A DNA stretch of 64,000 nt from Flavobacteriales bacterium (GTDB lineage: Bacteria > Bacteroidota > Bacteroidia > Flavobacteriales_C > GCA-002722245), in assembly GCA_947444925.1 (NCBI GenBank), contig CANFBW010000003.1, positions 1 to 64,000 on the forward strand, written 5' to 3'. Positions 35,402 to 45,582 of this stretch are shown here, piece by piece. Below the pieces are notes generated by a model. The model had not been told where the DNA came from, ran no database searches, and saw only the letters and a list, made by a program, of their open reading frames with translations. Made by a program: the position numbers and the translations under genes. Every line of letters begins with the position of its first letter. Positions within the stretch are counted from its first letter, which is position 1.

Positions 35402-35782
35402 ATGGGAAAGAAAATATTGGTTTTGTTAAGCGCTGTGGTTTTTTTGTTTTCTTGTCAGCAAACAACTTCGTATCAAGTTGTTTTGTACAATAATGCCAGC
35501 AAAGAATTGAAAGTAAAAGTGTATGCTCCTTCAAGCCTGCAAAAGGATTCATTTGTTTTGGCAGCATTTGGACAAGTTGAGGTTTTGTATAAAAAGGAAA
35601 ATGGATTGAATTCTACCTATGATTGCGCCTCCGCGCTCGATTCTGTATTTACTTACGGTGACAGTCATAAGATGAAAGTGAAGTTGAATAGTTCGCATTG
35701 GAAATACGATAATAATTCGGCATACTTGCAAGAAGAACACCGCTGTACTTTGTGGATAGGCAGCGGCGATACAATACAATAA
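35402..35782 (+). CDS. small predicted lipoprotein, function unknown
   Basis: A 126-residue protein. The ATG at 35402 gives a compact lipoprotein signal, 'MGKKILVLLSAVVFLFSC', with the lipidated Cys at 18; the frame is open slightly upstream but that part is not signal-like. The mature part is short, rich in Ser, Asn and beta-forming residues, and has one further Cys pair candidate ('YDCASAL', 'EEHRCTLW'). I do not recognise a family. It lies 29 bases after the epimerase gene and 17 bases before the permease gene, so it may be in one operon with them. Confidence 0.7.
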   Translation: MGKKILVLLSAVVFLFSCQQTTSYQVVLYNNASKELKVKVYAPSSLQKDSFVLAAFGQVEVLYKKENGLNSTYDCASALDSVFTYGDSHKMKVKLNSSHWKYDNNSAYLQEEHRCTLWIGSGDTIQ

Positions 35783-35799
35783 TTTCAAAAAACACAACA

Positions 35800-37314
35800 A
35801 TGGGTCATTCTATTTTCAAAAGAAAATCACTAGATAAATTAATTGCTGAAGCAGACGATAGCGAAAAGGGTTTCAAAAGAACACTAAGTGCCGCAGGTTT
35901 AATTGCCTTAGGTATAGGCGCGGTGATTGGTGCCGGGCTGTTTGTGCGAACTGCAGCAGCTATTGCCAATAACGCAGGACCATCGGTGACTATTGGTTTT
36001 ATTATCGCTGGAATTGGTTGTGCTTTGGCTGGTTTGTGTTATGCTGAATTTGCCTCAATGATTCCTATTTCTGGCAGCGCATATACTTACAGTTATGCCA
36101 CGATGGGTGAATTGGTGGCTTGGATTATCGGGTGGGATTTGATTTTAGAATATGCTATTGGAGCTGCAACTGTTAGTATTGCTTGGAGTGAATATCTCAA
36201 TACATTATTGGGCTATTTCACCGTGGGAGGCAAGCCACTGCACATACCTTATGCTTGGAGTCATTCGCCCTTTGAAGTACTCACCAACAGTGCTGGTGTG
36301 GAGATAGCGCATGGCATCATGAACTTACCAGCCCTTTTCATAGTGTTTGTTATTACACTTTTGCTGATTCGCGGGATGAAAGAATCGGCTTTTGTCAACG
36401 GGCTTATTGTGATTACGAAGGTAACTATTGTAATTATGGTGATTATTTTGGGATGGTCATTTATCAATCCAGCCAATCATACTCCTTACATTCCTGAACC
36501 TTCTGTTTTCAGTGACGCGCAAGGCGTATCACATAATTTTGGTGGCATCATGGGTATTTTAGGAGCAGCAGGTGTGGTGTTTTTTGCCTTTGTGGGCTTT
36601 GATGCCGTATCGACAGCTGCACAAGAAGCGAAGAATCCAAAGCGCGATATGCCGATTGGAATACTGGGTTCTTTGGCGATCTGTACGGTTTTGTATATAT
36701 TATTTGCACATGTTTTGTCGGGATTGGCTTCTGTTGAAGATTTTAGAACAAGTGGCAAGGAGGCTTCGGTGGCTTTTGCCATACAAACCTACATGACAGG
36801 CTACGGTTGGCTGGGCAAATTAATTACAGTGGCTATTTTGGCGGGATTTTCTTCAGTAATTTTGGTGCTTTTAATGGGCCAGTCTAGAGTTTTCTATTCG
36901 ATGAGTCGCGACGGCTTGGTTCCCAAAGTGTTTTCAGAAATACATCCTAAATTCAGAACACCGCACAAATCCAATTTGATCTTTTTTGTTTTTGTAGGAT
37001 TGTTTGCAGCTTTTGTTCCCGGAGATGTTGTTGGTGATATGACGAGTATAGGGACGTTATTTGCATTTATTTTGGTGTGTGCTGGTGTTTGGATCATGCG
37101 TGTAAAGCGTCCTGACATTAAACGACAGTTCAAAACACCTTTGGTTCCATTGGTTCCTATTTTAGGGATGGTGGTTTGTGGTGCGATGATATTTGGATTG
37201 GGTTGGACCAATTGGATTCGCCTTTTGATATGGATGGCCATTGGTATTGTGGTGTATTTTGCATACAGCAAAAAGCACAGTAAACTCAATGACGATTCTG
37301 CTGAGGAGAAATAG
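35800..37314 (+). CDS. APC-superfamily amino acid permease (cationic amino acid transporter type)
   Basis: A 504-residue inner-membrane transporter with about 12 to 14 hydrophobic helices. The first, 'LIALGIGAVIGAGLFVRTAA', carries the conserved APC substrate-binding glycines. 'FASMIPISGSAYTYSYATMGE' and 'FFAFVGFDAVSTAAQEAKNP' are the second and sixth helix motifs typical of the CAT subfamily, and 'QSRVFYSMSRDGLVP' follows. It probably takes up an amino acid by proton symport; which one cannot be told. The ATG at 35800 is chosen because the conserved start 'MGHSIFKRKSLDKLI' begins there. Confidence 0.92.
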   Translation: MGHSIFKRKSLDKLIAEADDSEKGFKRTLSAAGLIALGIGAVIGAGLFVRTAAAIANNAGPSVTIGFIIAGIGCALAGLCYAEFASMIPISGSAYTYSYATMGELVAWIIGWDLILEYAIGAATVSIAWSEYLNTLLGYFTVGGKPLHIPYAWSHSPFEVLTNSAGVEIAHGIMNLPALFIVFVITLLLIRGMKESAFVNGLIVITKVTIVIMVIILGWSFINPANHTPYIPEPSVFSDAQGVSHNFGGIMGILGAAGVVFFAFVGFDAVSTAAQEAKNPKRDMPIGILGSLAICTVLYILFAHVLSGLASVEDFRTSGKEASVAFAIQTYMTGYGWLGKLITVAILAGFSSVILVLLMGQSRVFYSMSRDGLVPKVFSEIHPKFRTPHKSNLIFFVFVGLFAAFVPGDVVGDMTSIGTLFAFILVCAGVWIMRVKRPDIKRQFKTPLVPLVPILGMVVCGAMIFGLGWTNWIRLLIWMAIGIVVYFAYSKKHSKLNDDSAEEK

Positions 37315-37390
37315 GGCTTGCTTGCAAGTTCAATTATTTTTGTTATTTTGGTAAAATATTAATCAATTAAATGGTTAAAAAATTATCAAT

Positions 37391-38188
37391 ATGAATTTCT
37401 TCTCTTCCAATCTCAAAGTATTGCGCAAGCGCAAAAAGCATTCGCAAGAAGACATGGCTGAACAAATCGGCATCACCCGATCTAGTCAAAGTGCCTATGA
37501 AATAGGCAATGCGGAACCAAATTTTGATACTTTATTGAAGATGTCGAAGTTCTTCAATTTTCCTATTGATATTTTACTAAAAGAAGATTTATCAACCTAT
37601 TCGGAATTGCGTTTACTGAACATTGAAAACGGCTACGAAATTGATATTACTGGCCGGCAGTTGCGTGTGTTAACTTCTACTGTTGATGCAAACAATGAAG
37701 AAAATATTGAGTTGGTTTCGGTGAGCGCAAAGGCGGGTTATACTGTGGGTTATTCTGATCCTGAGTACATAAAAGTATTGCCAACTTTTCAATTGCCTTT
37801 TCTTTCCAAACAAAAAAAGTACAGAACTTTTCCTATTAACGGTGATTCTATGCCTCCCGTGTCGCATGGGTCATACGTCACAGGAGAATTTATTCAAAAC
37901 TGGGAGTTTATTCAATCTGGATACCCTTATGTTATCATTACAAAAGACGATGGCATAGTTTTTAAAGTAGCATACAATCACATCAAGGATAAAAAAACTT
38001 TGCTGCTTTGTTCAACCAATCCTGACTACCAGCCGTATGAGATATCAATAGCTGAAGTATTAGAAGTATGGAAGTTTACAAACTACATCAGTTCGCAATT
38101 ACCAGAGCCGAATTTGTCGAGAGACAAACTCGCCGAAACGGTGCTGCAACTTCAAAAAGATATGGCTTATTTGAAAACCAAAGCGTGA
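37391..38188 (+). CDS. XRE-type repressor with LexA/S24-like C-terminal domain
   Basis: A 265-residue regulator. Residues 1-65 are a Cro/C1-type helix-turn-helix ('LKVLRKRKKHSQEDMAEQIG', then 'ITRSSQSAYEIGNAEPNFDT'). Residues about 115-230 are an S24 peptidase-like domain: 'FPINGDSMPP' puts the nucleophile at Ser153 and 'IVFKVAYN' the Lys at 192. An Ala-Gly pair in 'SAKAGYTVGY' (114-115) lies 38 residues before the Ser, close to the spacing of the LexA self-cleavage site. It may therefore be a self-cleaving repressor. The upstream gap is very AT-rich and could hold its own operator. Targets are unknown; the TonB receptor gene starts 28 bases downstream. Confidence 0.88.
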   Translation: MNFFSSNLKVLRKRKKHSQEDMAEQIGITRSSQSAYEIGNAEPNFDTLLKMSKFFNFPIDILLKEDLSTYSELRLLNIENGYEIDITGRQLRVLTSTVDANNEENIELVSVSAKAGYTVGYSDPEYIKVLPTFQLPFLSKQKKYRTFPINGDSMPPVSHGSYVTGEFIQNWEFIQSGYPYVIITKDDGIVFKVAYNHIKDKKTLLLCSTNPDYQPYEISIAEVLEVWKFTNYISSQLPEPNLSRDKLAETVLQLQKDMAYLKTKA

Positions 38189-38216
38189 TCACTATGCACG
38201 CGTTAAGTCGTGCGGT

Positions 38217-40496
38217 TTGAAATTCCCAATCTCCATATTGTTTTTCATAATAGTGGGCTATTGCAGTGCCCAAAAGCACACCATTAGTGGATATGTTTAC
38301 GATATGCGAACTAGGGAAAGCATTATCGGCGTTTCGGTTGCCGAAGTGCACAGCGGAAGTAATCTAATAACCAATGCCTATGGTTTTTATTCACTAACGC
38401 TGAGCGGCGATAGCGCAATGCTGTTATACAGTTTTTCTGGTTTTGAAACAATGGTACTGCCTTTGCGCCTAATAAAAGATACGGTGCTTTCGGTTTTTAT
38501 TTCGCCTTCTGTTGTCAAGTTGGAACAAATAAAAATCACTGGCTCAAAAAGAAATGAAGCAGAAAAGGCGACAGCTGCCACCACGAGTGAAATTAAAATT
38601 GATCCAAAGAACTTAACGTCAATTCCCTCTTTCGCCGGGGAAGCCGATCCGCTCAAAGTATTGCAGTTAATGCCAGGTGTGCAGCGCGGCCAAGAAGGTA
38701 CAAATGGCATGTTTATTCGAGGTGGAACAATTGATCAAAATTTAATATTATTAGACGATGCGCCAGTATACAATGCTGGGCATCTACTTGGTTTTTTTTC
38801 AGTGTTTAATAACGATGCGTTGAAAGATGTGAAATTGATTAAAGGTGGATTTGATGCTGAATATGGAGGTCGCTTATCTTCTGTAGTCGATATAAGAATG
38901 GACGATGGAAATATGAAAAATCATCAAGTGGAGGGAAGCTTGGGAATGTTGTCAACCCGTTTAACCGTTCAGGGACCTATAAAAAAAGACACGATTTCGT
39001 ACATGTTTGGCGCGCGACGCTCCTACATTGATCAATTGTCAAAATGGCTGGGTTTTCCTGTTCCTTATTACTTCTATGACTTGAATGGTAAAATCAATTG
39101 GAAAGTAAATGCAAAAACAAGAATATATTTGAGCGCTTATTTTGGCAATGACATCCTCAACATAGATAAAAGTTTGCGGCAGCAATATGGAGATGTTTCC
39201 GGCTTTGGTTTTAATTTGCTTAACTCTACAGCTACTTTACGAATTAATCGCGAACACAACTCAAAATTATTCGCTAATTATTCACTATTTCATACTCAAT
39301 TTGGGTATGATGTGAATGGATCATTTTTAGGTAATTCTATTTTGGTGCGCTCGACCATTAGTGATTGGGCCATTAAAGCCGACTATTCGTATTACCATAG
39401 TTCTGCTCATTTGTTCAAGTTTGGATTCACAGCAGTGCAACATTTATTTATTCCCAATTTCATTAGCACTGCTGGTGAAATTACAGAGTTTATTAAGAGT
39501 CGAAATCCACCTCCCATTTTCATGACGGAGTACGCATTGTACGTTTCAGATCAATACAAAGTCAATGCTAAATTGATGCTGAATTTTGGTGCGCGTTTGT
39601 CGGGTGCTCTTGTGCAAAACACATCTTATGTAGGTTTGGAGCCGAGATTTTCGGCCTCGTACGCTTTGAAGAAAAATTTATATTGGAAAAGCAGTTATTC
39701 ACGTATGCGACAATACATGCATTTGGTGTCGAGCTCCACCGTTAGTTTGCCAACTGACTTGTGGTACCCAGTCACCAATGTAGTGAAGCCTTTGGTTTCT
39801 GATCAATTTGCGAGTGGCTTTGAATTGGCATTACCAAAAATAAGAAGCAAAGTGACTGTTGAGGGGTATTTTAAGGAAATGCGCAACCTAATCGAATTTA
39901 AAGAGGGCGCACAAATACTGTTGAATGATAATTTTGAAAAGGAGTTGTTGGTGGGGACGGGGCAAGCCTATGGAATGGAAATTCTTTTTCAGCGTTTTGC
40001 TGGAAAATGGTCGGGCTGGTTGGCTTATACGTTATCGTGGTCAACAAGACAGTTTGATGGATTGAATGGCAATAAAAGCTATTATGCTAAATTTGACCGA
40101 CGTCACGATTTGTCAATTGTACTGAACTACAATGCAACGAAAAACTGGCAATTCTCAGCTGTGTGGGTATATATGACTGGTGCGCGTTTTACGCCACAGG
40201 TTGGCCAGTATTTGATGCCCAACGCCTCGCTAACGAGTGTTGATGTGTTGCCCATATATACGTCGCGAAATGCAGTGACCATGTCACCAACTCACCGGCT
40301 TGATCTATGCGCTACTTGGTCTTCTGCTCTCGGTAAAAAACTTCATTTCGACTTTGTTTTTGGTGTATATAACGTGTACAACAGAGCGAGTCCATTTTTA
40401 GTGGAAATAGCACGATCCACAAATGGCTCAATGGTATACCAGCAGCCTGGGTTATTTGGAACGGTGCCCTATTTTTCTTTTAATTTTAAATTATGA
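38217..40496 (+). CDS. TonB-dependent outer-membrane receptor (copy 1)
   Basis: A 759-residue outer-membrane receptor. A TTG start gives the signal peptide 'ISILFFIIVGYCSA'. Residues about 20-105 are a carboxypeptidase-D-like beta domain ('ISGYVYDMRTRESIIGVSVA', 'NAYGFYSLTLSGDSAML'). The plug follows with 'LMPGVQRGQEGTNGMFIRGG' and 'ALKDVKLIKGGFDAEYGGRL', and the 22-strand barrel fills the rest, ending with the aromatic 'PYFSFNFKL'. At under 800 residues it is of the FecA-like size class, not a SusC. It overlaps the DUF4249 gene by ATGA. The imported ligand is unknown. It is paralogous to the receptor at 45583. Confidence 0.92.
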   Translation: MKFPISILFFIIVGYCSAQKHTISGYVYDMRTRESIIGVSVAEVHSGSNLITNAYGFYSLTLSGDSAMLLYSFSGFETMVLPLRLIKDTVLSVFISPSVVKLEQIKITGSKRNEAEKATAATTSEIKIDPKNLTSIPSFAGEADPLKVLQLMPGVQRGQEGTNGMFIRGGTIDQNLILLDDAPVYNAGHLLGFFSVFNNDALKDVKLIKGGFDAEYGGRLSSVVDIRMDDGNMKNHQVEGSLGMLSTRLTVQGPIKKDTISYMFGARRSYIDQLSKWLGFPVPYYFYDLNGKINWKVNAKTRIYLSAYFGNDILNIDKSLRQQYGDVSGFGFNLLNSTATLRINREHNSKLFANYSLFHTQFGYDVNGSFLGNSILVRSTISDWAIKADYSYYHSSAHLFKFGFTAVQHLFIPNFISTAGEITEFIKSRNPPPIFMTEYALYVSDQYKVNAKLMLNFGARLSGALVQNTSYVGLEPRFSASYALKKNLYWKSSYSRMRQYMHLVSSSTVSLPTDLWYPVTNVVKPLVSDQFASGFELALPKIRSKVTVEGYFKEMRNLIEFKEGAQILLNDNFEKELLVGTGQAYGMEILFQRFAGKWSGWLAYTLSWSTRQFDGLNGNKSYYAKFDRRHDLSIVLNYNATKNWQFSAVWVYMTGARFTPQVGQYLMPNASLTSVDVLPIYTSRNAVTMSPTHRLDLCATWSSALGKKLHFDFVFGVYNVYNRASPFLVEIARSTNGSMVYQQPGLFGTVPYFSFNFKL

Positions 40497-41380
40497 AACA
40501 GCGCATCGCTTTATTTCATTTTTTGCTAATTATTTTGGCGTTAGATTCTTGTCGCCCTGCTCCGCTTGATATTGACATACAGCCGAATCCTCCTGGCCTT
40601 GTGGTCGCTTCGCAAATCATTCCTTCTACTGCGATGGCAGTACTTTTAACGCGAAGTTTTTCTGCTTTGGAGAATGGTACTTTTGTTAAAGGCACGGGGG
40701 AAGTTGCTCCTGGTTTTTTAGAAAAATTAATCGTGAAAGGCGCGTTTGTTACCGTAAGTTATGTTGGTGTTACCGATACTTTGTTTCCGGTAGATACCAT
40801 TCCAGGTTTATATGTGAGCGTTAATACCTTGCAAATCCCATATCAAACATACACTCTTAAGGCATATGATCCACAATCAAATGAAAGTGTTGAGGCGCAA
40901 ACACAAATGTTGCCTGCTGTGAAATTTGACAGTATTTATCCTACCGCGAAAAGTGATACAAGTGTTTCGTTGAAATTGAGGTTTTACGACCCGCCGGGAC
41001 ACAACTGGTACCTGATGAATGTGTATCGCGCCAAAACTAAAATAGGGGCGGCAAATTTAGACATCAATTCGGTGCCTTTCACTGTTGGGAAAAATCAATT
41101 GTTAAAGTCGCAGTTGATTACCGATTATGTTTACAACACGGCTTTAATTGAAATCACTGCAATCATTAAGGGAATATTGCCAACTGATACAATTGGCGTC
41201 ACATTTTCAAACATTACTGAAGGTCACTTTTTGTTTTTGAGTGCACAGAATAGTAGCGGGGATTTGTTTGGACAATTTTTTCATGAACCCGTAAATATCC
41301 CCACCAATGTTAAAAATGGATATGGTTATTTTAGTGCATCGGATCCTGATGTGAAAGTGATTGACCTTAACCAATATTAG
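40493..41380 (+). CDS. DUF4249-family outer-membrane lipoprotein (copy 1)
   Basis: A 295-residue lipoprotein with the signal 'IALFHFLLIILALDSC' (Cys21) and the DUF4249 pattern: an early 'GLVVASQI' strand, 'VKGAFVTVSYVGVTDTLFP' and the 'YTLKAYDPQSNESVEAQT' beta region, then a second beta sandwich. DUF4249 proteins are regularly encoded directly after a TonB receptor in Bacteroidota and are thought to act as the surface or periplasmic partner of the receptor. Translational coupling here fits that. The mature domain resembles the second copy at 44719 in layout but is well diverged. Confidence 0.85.
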   Translation: MKQRIALFHFLLIILALDSCRPAPLDIDIQPNPPGLVVASQIIPSTAMAVLLTRSFSALENGTFVKGTGEVAPGFLEKLIVKGAFVTVSYVGVTDTLFPVDTIPGLYVSVNTLQIPYQTYTLKAYDPQSNESVEAQTQMLPAVKFDSIYPTAKSDTSVSLKLRFYDPPGHNWYLMNVYRAKTKIGAANLDINSVPFTVGKNQLLKSQLITDYVYNTALIEITAIIKGILPTDTIGVTFSNITEGHFLFLSAQNSSGDLFGQFFHEPVNIPTNVKNGYGYFSASDPDVKVIDLNQY

Positions 41381-41410
41381 TTTTTCGCGGGGCTTGTGTG
41401 ATCTTTTGAA

Positions 41411-42375
41411 TTAACCCCAGCCTGGACAAGCCATTCTTTTGGGTTTTTTGTTTTGAATGCGACATTGAAAGGTGTAGCCAATAGCAATTTCATGAGAACC
41501 AACCGATGCAACGCTCAAATTGGATAGTGTTGCGTCGTAGCTATAGCCTACTCTGAAGTGTTTGGTTTGAATCGCTATGCTGGCAATGATAGCGTCACGT
41601 GTTCTGTACCAGAGCCCTCCTGTTAGCGCACCTTTCTTTACGAAAACGCCCAAGTTCAATTCGTTAAAATCTCGTTGTTGCTGGTAAATGATTTGTGGGG
41701 AGATGTATGAATTCAAATGTCTGGCCCCACGTCCACGTTCCAATGGTATATTTACGCCCATATGAGCAGTGTATTTTCTCGGCAAAAGAGCGCTTTTGCC
41801 TATGAGTGACTGCTCTGGCTCAAATAAATGGTGCGCTGAAAATCCTGCTTGCAAGTACTTTCCGTATAAAATTGCTCCTGTAGAGAAATCAGCATAACTT
41901 TTGGTTGTTGTGGCAACTGCTTCTCCAACGTTGTTACTGATGCCTTTTACAGGATCAATCCTATCTCAAAAATAAAATTCTGACCATTTACTGTTTTTTG
42001 TTCGACGTCGGCTTGCATAGCAAAACTGAACGAATAATCTCTATTGAGGTCTTTTATGTACGAATAAATTACACCTACCCGATTGGTAATGATAGTGCCT
42101 TGTCCTGCATTATCAGAACTGATGAGTATTCCCATTCCTCCGTTTAACGCTGAGGAATGCTGATCGTATGACGCACTGGTTGTCACAAATTGTCCGCTTA
42201 ATTGTGGCCATTGGTCTCTAAAATTGAGATTTATTCTACCGCAGCCATTTGTGCCAGCAAATGCGGGATTTAGATAAAGCGGATTGGCATAGAATTGACT
42301 AAATTGAGGATCCTGTGCCTGGGTGGAGATGGCAGTCAATGCTAGCGCAAGCCACAGTAATAGCAGTTTTTCCAT
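41411..42375 (-). pseudogene. porP: PorP/SprF-family T9SS-associated protein, frameshifted
   Basis: From the ATG at 42375 the frame reads a signal peptide ('LLLLWLALALTAISTQAQ'), then 'DPQFSQFYANPLYLNPAFAG' and 'YDQHSSALNGGMGILISSDN', the classic PorP/SprF N-terminal half. It stops after 'NFIFEIGLIL'. One base shift near 41965-41968 restores the family: 'NFIF', then 'DRIDPVKGISNNV', 'EAVATTTKSYADFSTGAILY', 'LQAGFSAHHLFEPEQSLIG', running to 41411. Restoring one G (GG for G) gives 'NFIFGDRIDP', parallel to 'LSAGDAFDP' in the neighbouring fusion protein. The repaired product is about 321 residues. It is either a recent null mutation, a phase switch, or a sequencing error. Confidence 0.88.
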
Positions 42376-42419
42376 GGTGGTGAAAATTTAAGTTTAATGA
42401 GGCCTATAGGAAGCTCGCC

Positions 42420-44041
<1,622 letters not shown>

Positions 44042-44045
<4 letters not shown>

Positions 44046-44533
44046 ATTAAATTACTTATGTCCTTAATCTGATCTTTCATTTTTTGTCTCGCCCTAAATA
44101 AATACACTTTTACCTGTGATTCATTGAGTTTAAGCATTTCACCAATTTCCTCGTAACTATAGCCCTCCATATCGCGCAAGAGTAAAATTGAGCCTTGTAT
44201 TTCAGGAAGTGTTTTAAGGCACCTGTCAATTACCTCTTTAAGTTCAAAGTTGGTGCTGTTGCTATTTTCGGAAGGTTCTAAATAACTTGATCCTTCTATC
44301 GATTGCATTCTACTGTGCTTCTTAACAAAGTTAATCAGCGCGTTGTGTGCAGTAGTGAACAGCCATGACTTTGCTTTTTCAACTTCAACATTTTCCCGGT
44401 GTTGCCATAATTTCATGAACGCATCTTGCACAATGTCATTCGCATCATCTTCATCGCGAAGTGATTTGAATACATATCCGTAAAGCCTATGGCTTAAGGA
44501 TAGCACAGCTTTATTATATTCCTGTGTTGTCAA
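44042..44533 (-). CDS. ECF-type RNA polymerase sigma factor (with fused anti-sigma/PorP partner)
   Basis: A 163-residue sigma-70 family factor with only regions 2 and 4. Region 2 is visible in 'DEDDANDIVQDAFMKLWQHR' and 'AKSWLFTTAHNALINFVKKH'; region 4 in 'GYSYEEIGEMLKLNESQVK' and 'VYLFRARQKMKDQI'. It directs core polymerase to a special promoter set when released by an anti-sigma factor. The next gene overlaps it by four bases and begins with an anti-sigma-like domain, so the pair is almost certainly functional. Because that partner carries a PorP/SprF domain, the signal may concern the outer membrane or the T9SS. Confidence 0.93.
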
Positions 44534-44664
44534 TGCTTTCCGTTATTACCCTTAGATTTTACAGCTTGAGGCTAGAACAATCTGTCAGGTATTATGTTAC
44601 AATGTCTTTGAAAATAAACTATTTCCCTAGTAAAGTACGCTCAAATTAATGAATAAACAGAAAA

Positions 44665-44701
44665 CGTCAAAGCACAAAGTGAAGTGCTTTGTGCTTTGAC
44701 G
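44665..44701 (-). terminator. strong hairpin, probable terminator after the TonB receptor/DUF4249 unit
   Basis: CGTCAAAGCACAAAG (44665-44679) is exactly complementary to 44687-44701, a 15-bp perfect stem with a 7-base loop. It begins 17 bases after the DUF4249 stop on the minus strand and is followed by TTTTCTG. The T run is short, but the stem is long. It separates the receptor unit from the sigma factor unit. Confidence 0.7.
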
Positions 44702-44718
44702 ATCAAAATATTTTGTTT

Positions 44719-45579
44719 TTACTGAGCGACTGCAGACTTGCGAGACAGCGCGGAGGTACAGAACCAGCCGATTGGACTAATGCCGTCGCCGCTGATTTTA
44801 CTGATGTTGGTGCTAACGTTGGCTGGTGGTGTAGCAAACAATCCTCCATTGGTCATTTGCGTTTGCGCCTCCCCAAAAAACTGCCAGGTATCAGCGGTGA
44901 TCGACAAAACTTCTACTTTAACAGTTTGTCCAAGGAGGTAAGGGTTTGATCTTTTGTTGATGCCCGCTCTAACCGGAACTATGAACTGAAATCCATCGGC
45001 GCCAGGTGCAAATATGGCTCCATTTATTGAAACGAGCAGTGAGGAAGGGTCGGAGAATAAAGTGTCGTTTCTATAATATTTGACCCAGTAATAGTCGTCT
45101 TGTTTCTTAAAATCTGTTGCGAAAAACTGAGCGACATACCCATTTTGTTTTCCAGATACATCTATGTTGGGCGTAAAGGTCAAACTATCTACAGGTGGTA
45201 CAGGGTTCACTTTAGACGACGAAGTATAATTGGATCCCAAATAAGAGATATTTAAAGTGTAGCTCAAGCCTGTTTTGCAAAGCGTGTCAGTAGGGTTTCC
45301 TGGCCACGTATAAGCGCCAATATTGTTATTGTCTACAAAGGAAAAAGTATCGCCTTGTGATGAAATAACTTTAAGCACAGCGCCAATGGCGGGTGGAGGG
45401 GTGGTGTTGTCGAAGTAGGGCTGTGTCACTGAAAGATGAATGGTTTGAGGGCCCGCTTCGTTGGTGAGGAAGCCGTCAACAACCAATTGTTTTTTTCCTT
45501 CAGAGAGATCAACAGAAATTACTTTTTCACAAGAAGTAAAAAAAAGTAGGATTGCGGAAATGTATAGTGCTATTTTCAT
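44719..45579 (-). CDS. DUF4249-family outer-membrane lipoprotein (copy 2)
   Basis: A 286-residue lipoprotein. The signal 'ALYISAILLFFTSC' ends at lipidated Cys17. 'LSEGKKQLVVDGFLTNEAGP' and 'IHLSVTQPYFDNTTPPP' are the typical DUF4249 opening, followed by an Ig-like beta region ('VLKVISSQGDTFSFVDN') and a second domain around 'YYWVKYYRNDTLFSDPSS'. It starts 3 bases after the stop of the TonB receptor at 45583 and should be its partner. The usual length is about 280 to 400, so this is a short but complete member. Confidence 0.88.
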   Translation of the reverse strand: MKIALYISAILLFFTSCEKVISVDLSEGKKQLVVDGFLTNEAGPQTIHLSVTQPYFDNTTPPPAIGAVLKVISSQGDTFSFVDNNNIGAYTWPGNPTDTLCKTGLSYTLNISYLGSNYTSSSKVNPVPPVDSLTFTPNIDVSGKQNGYVAQFFATDFKKQDDYYWVKYYRNDTLFSDPSSLLVSINGAIFAPGADGFQFIVPVRAGINKRSNPYLLGQTVKVEVLSITADTWQFFGEAQTQMTNGGLFATPPANVSTNISKISGDGISPIGWFCTSALSRKSAVAQ

Positions 45580-45582
45580 AAA

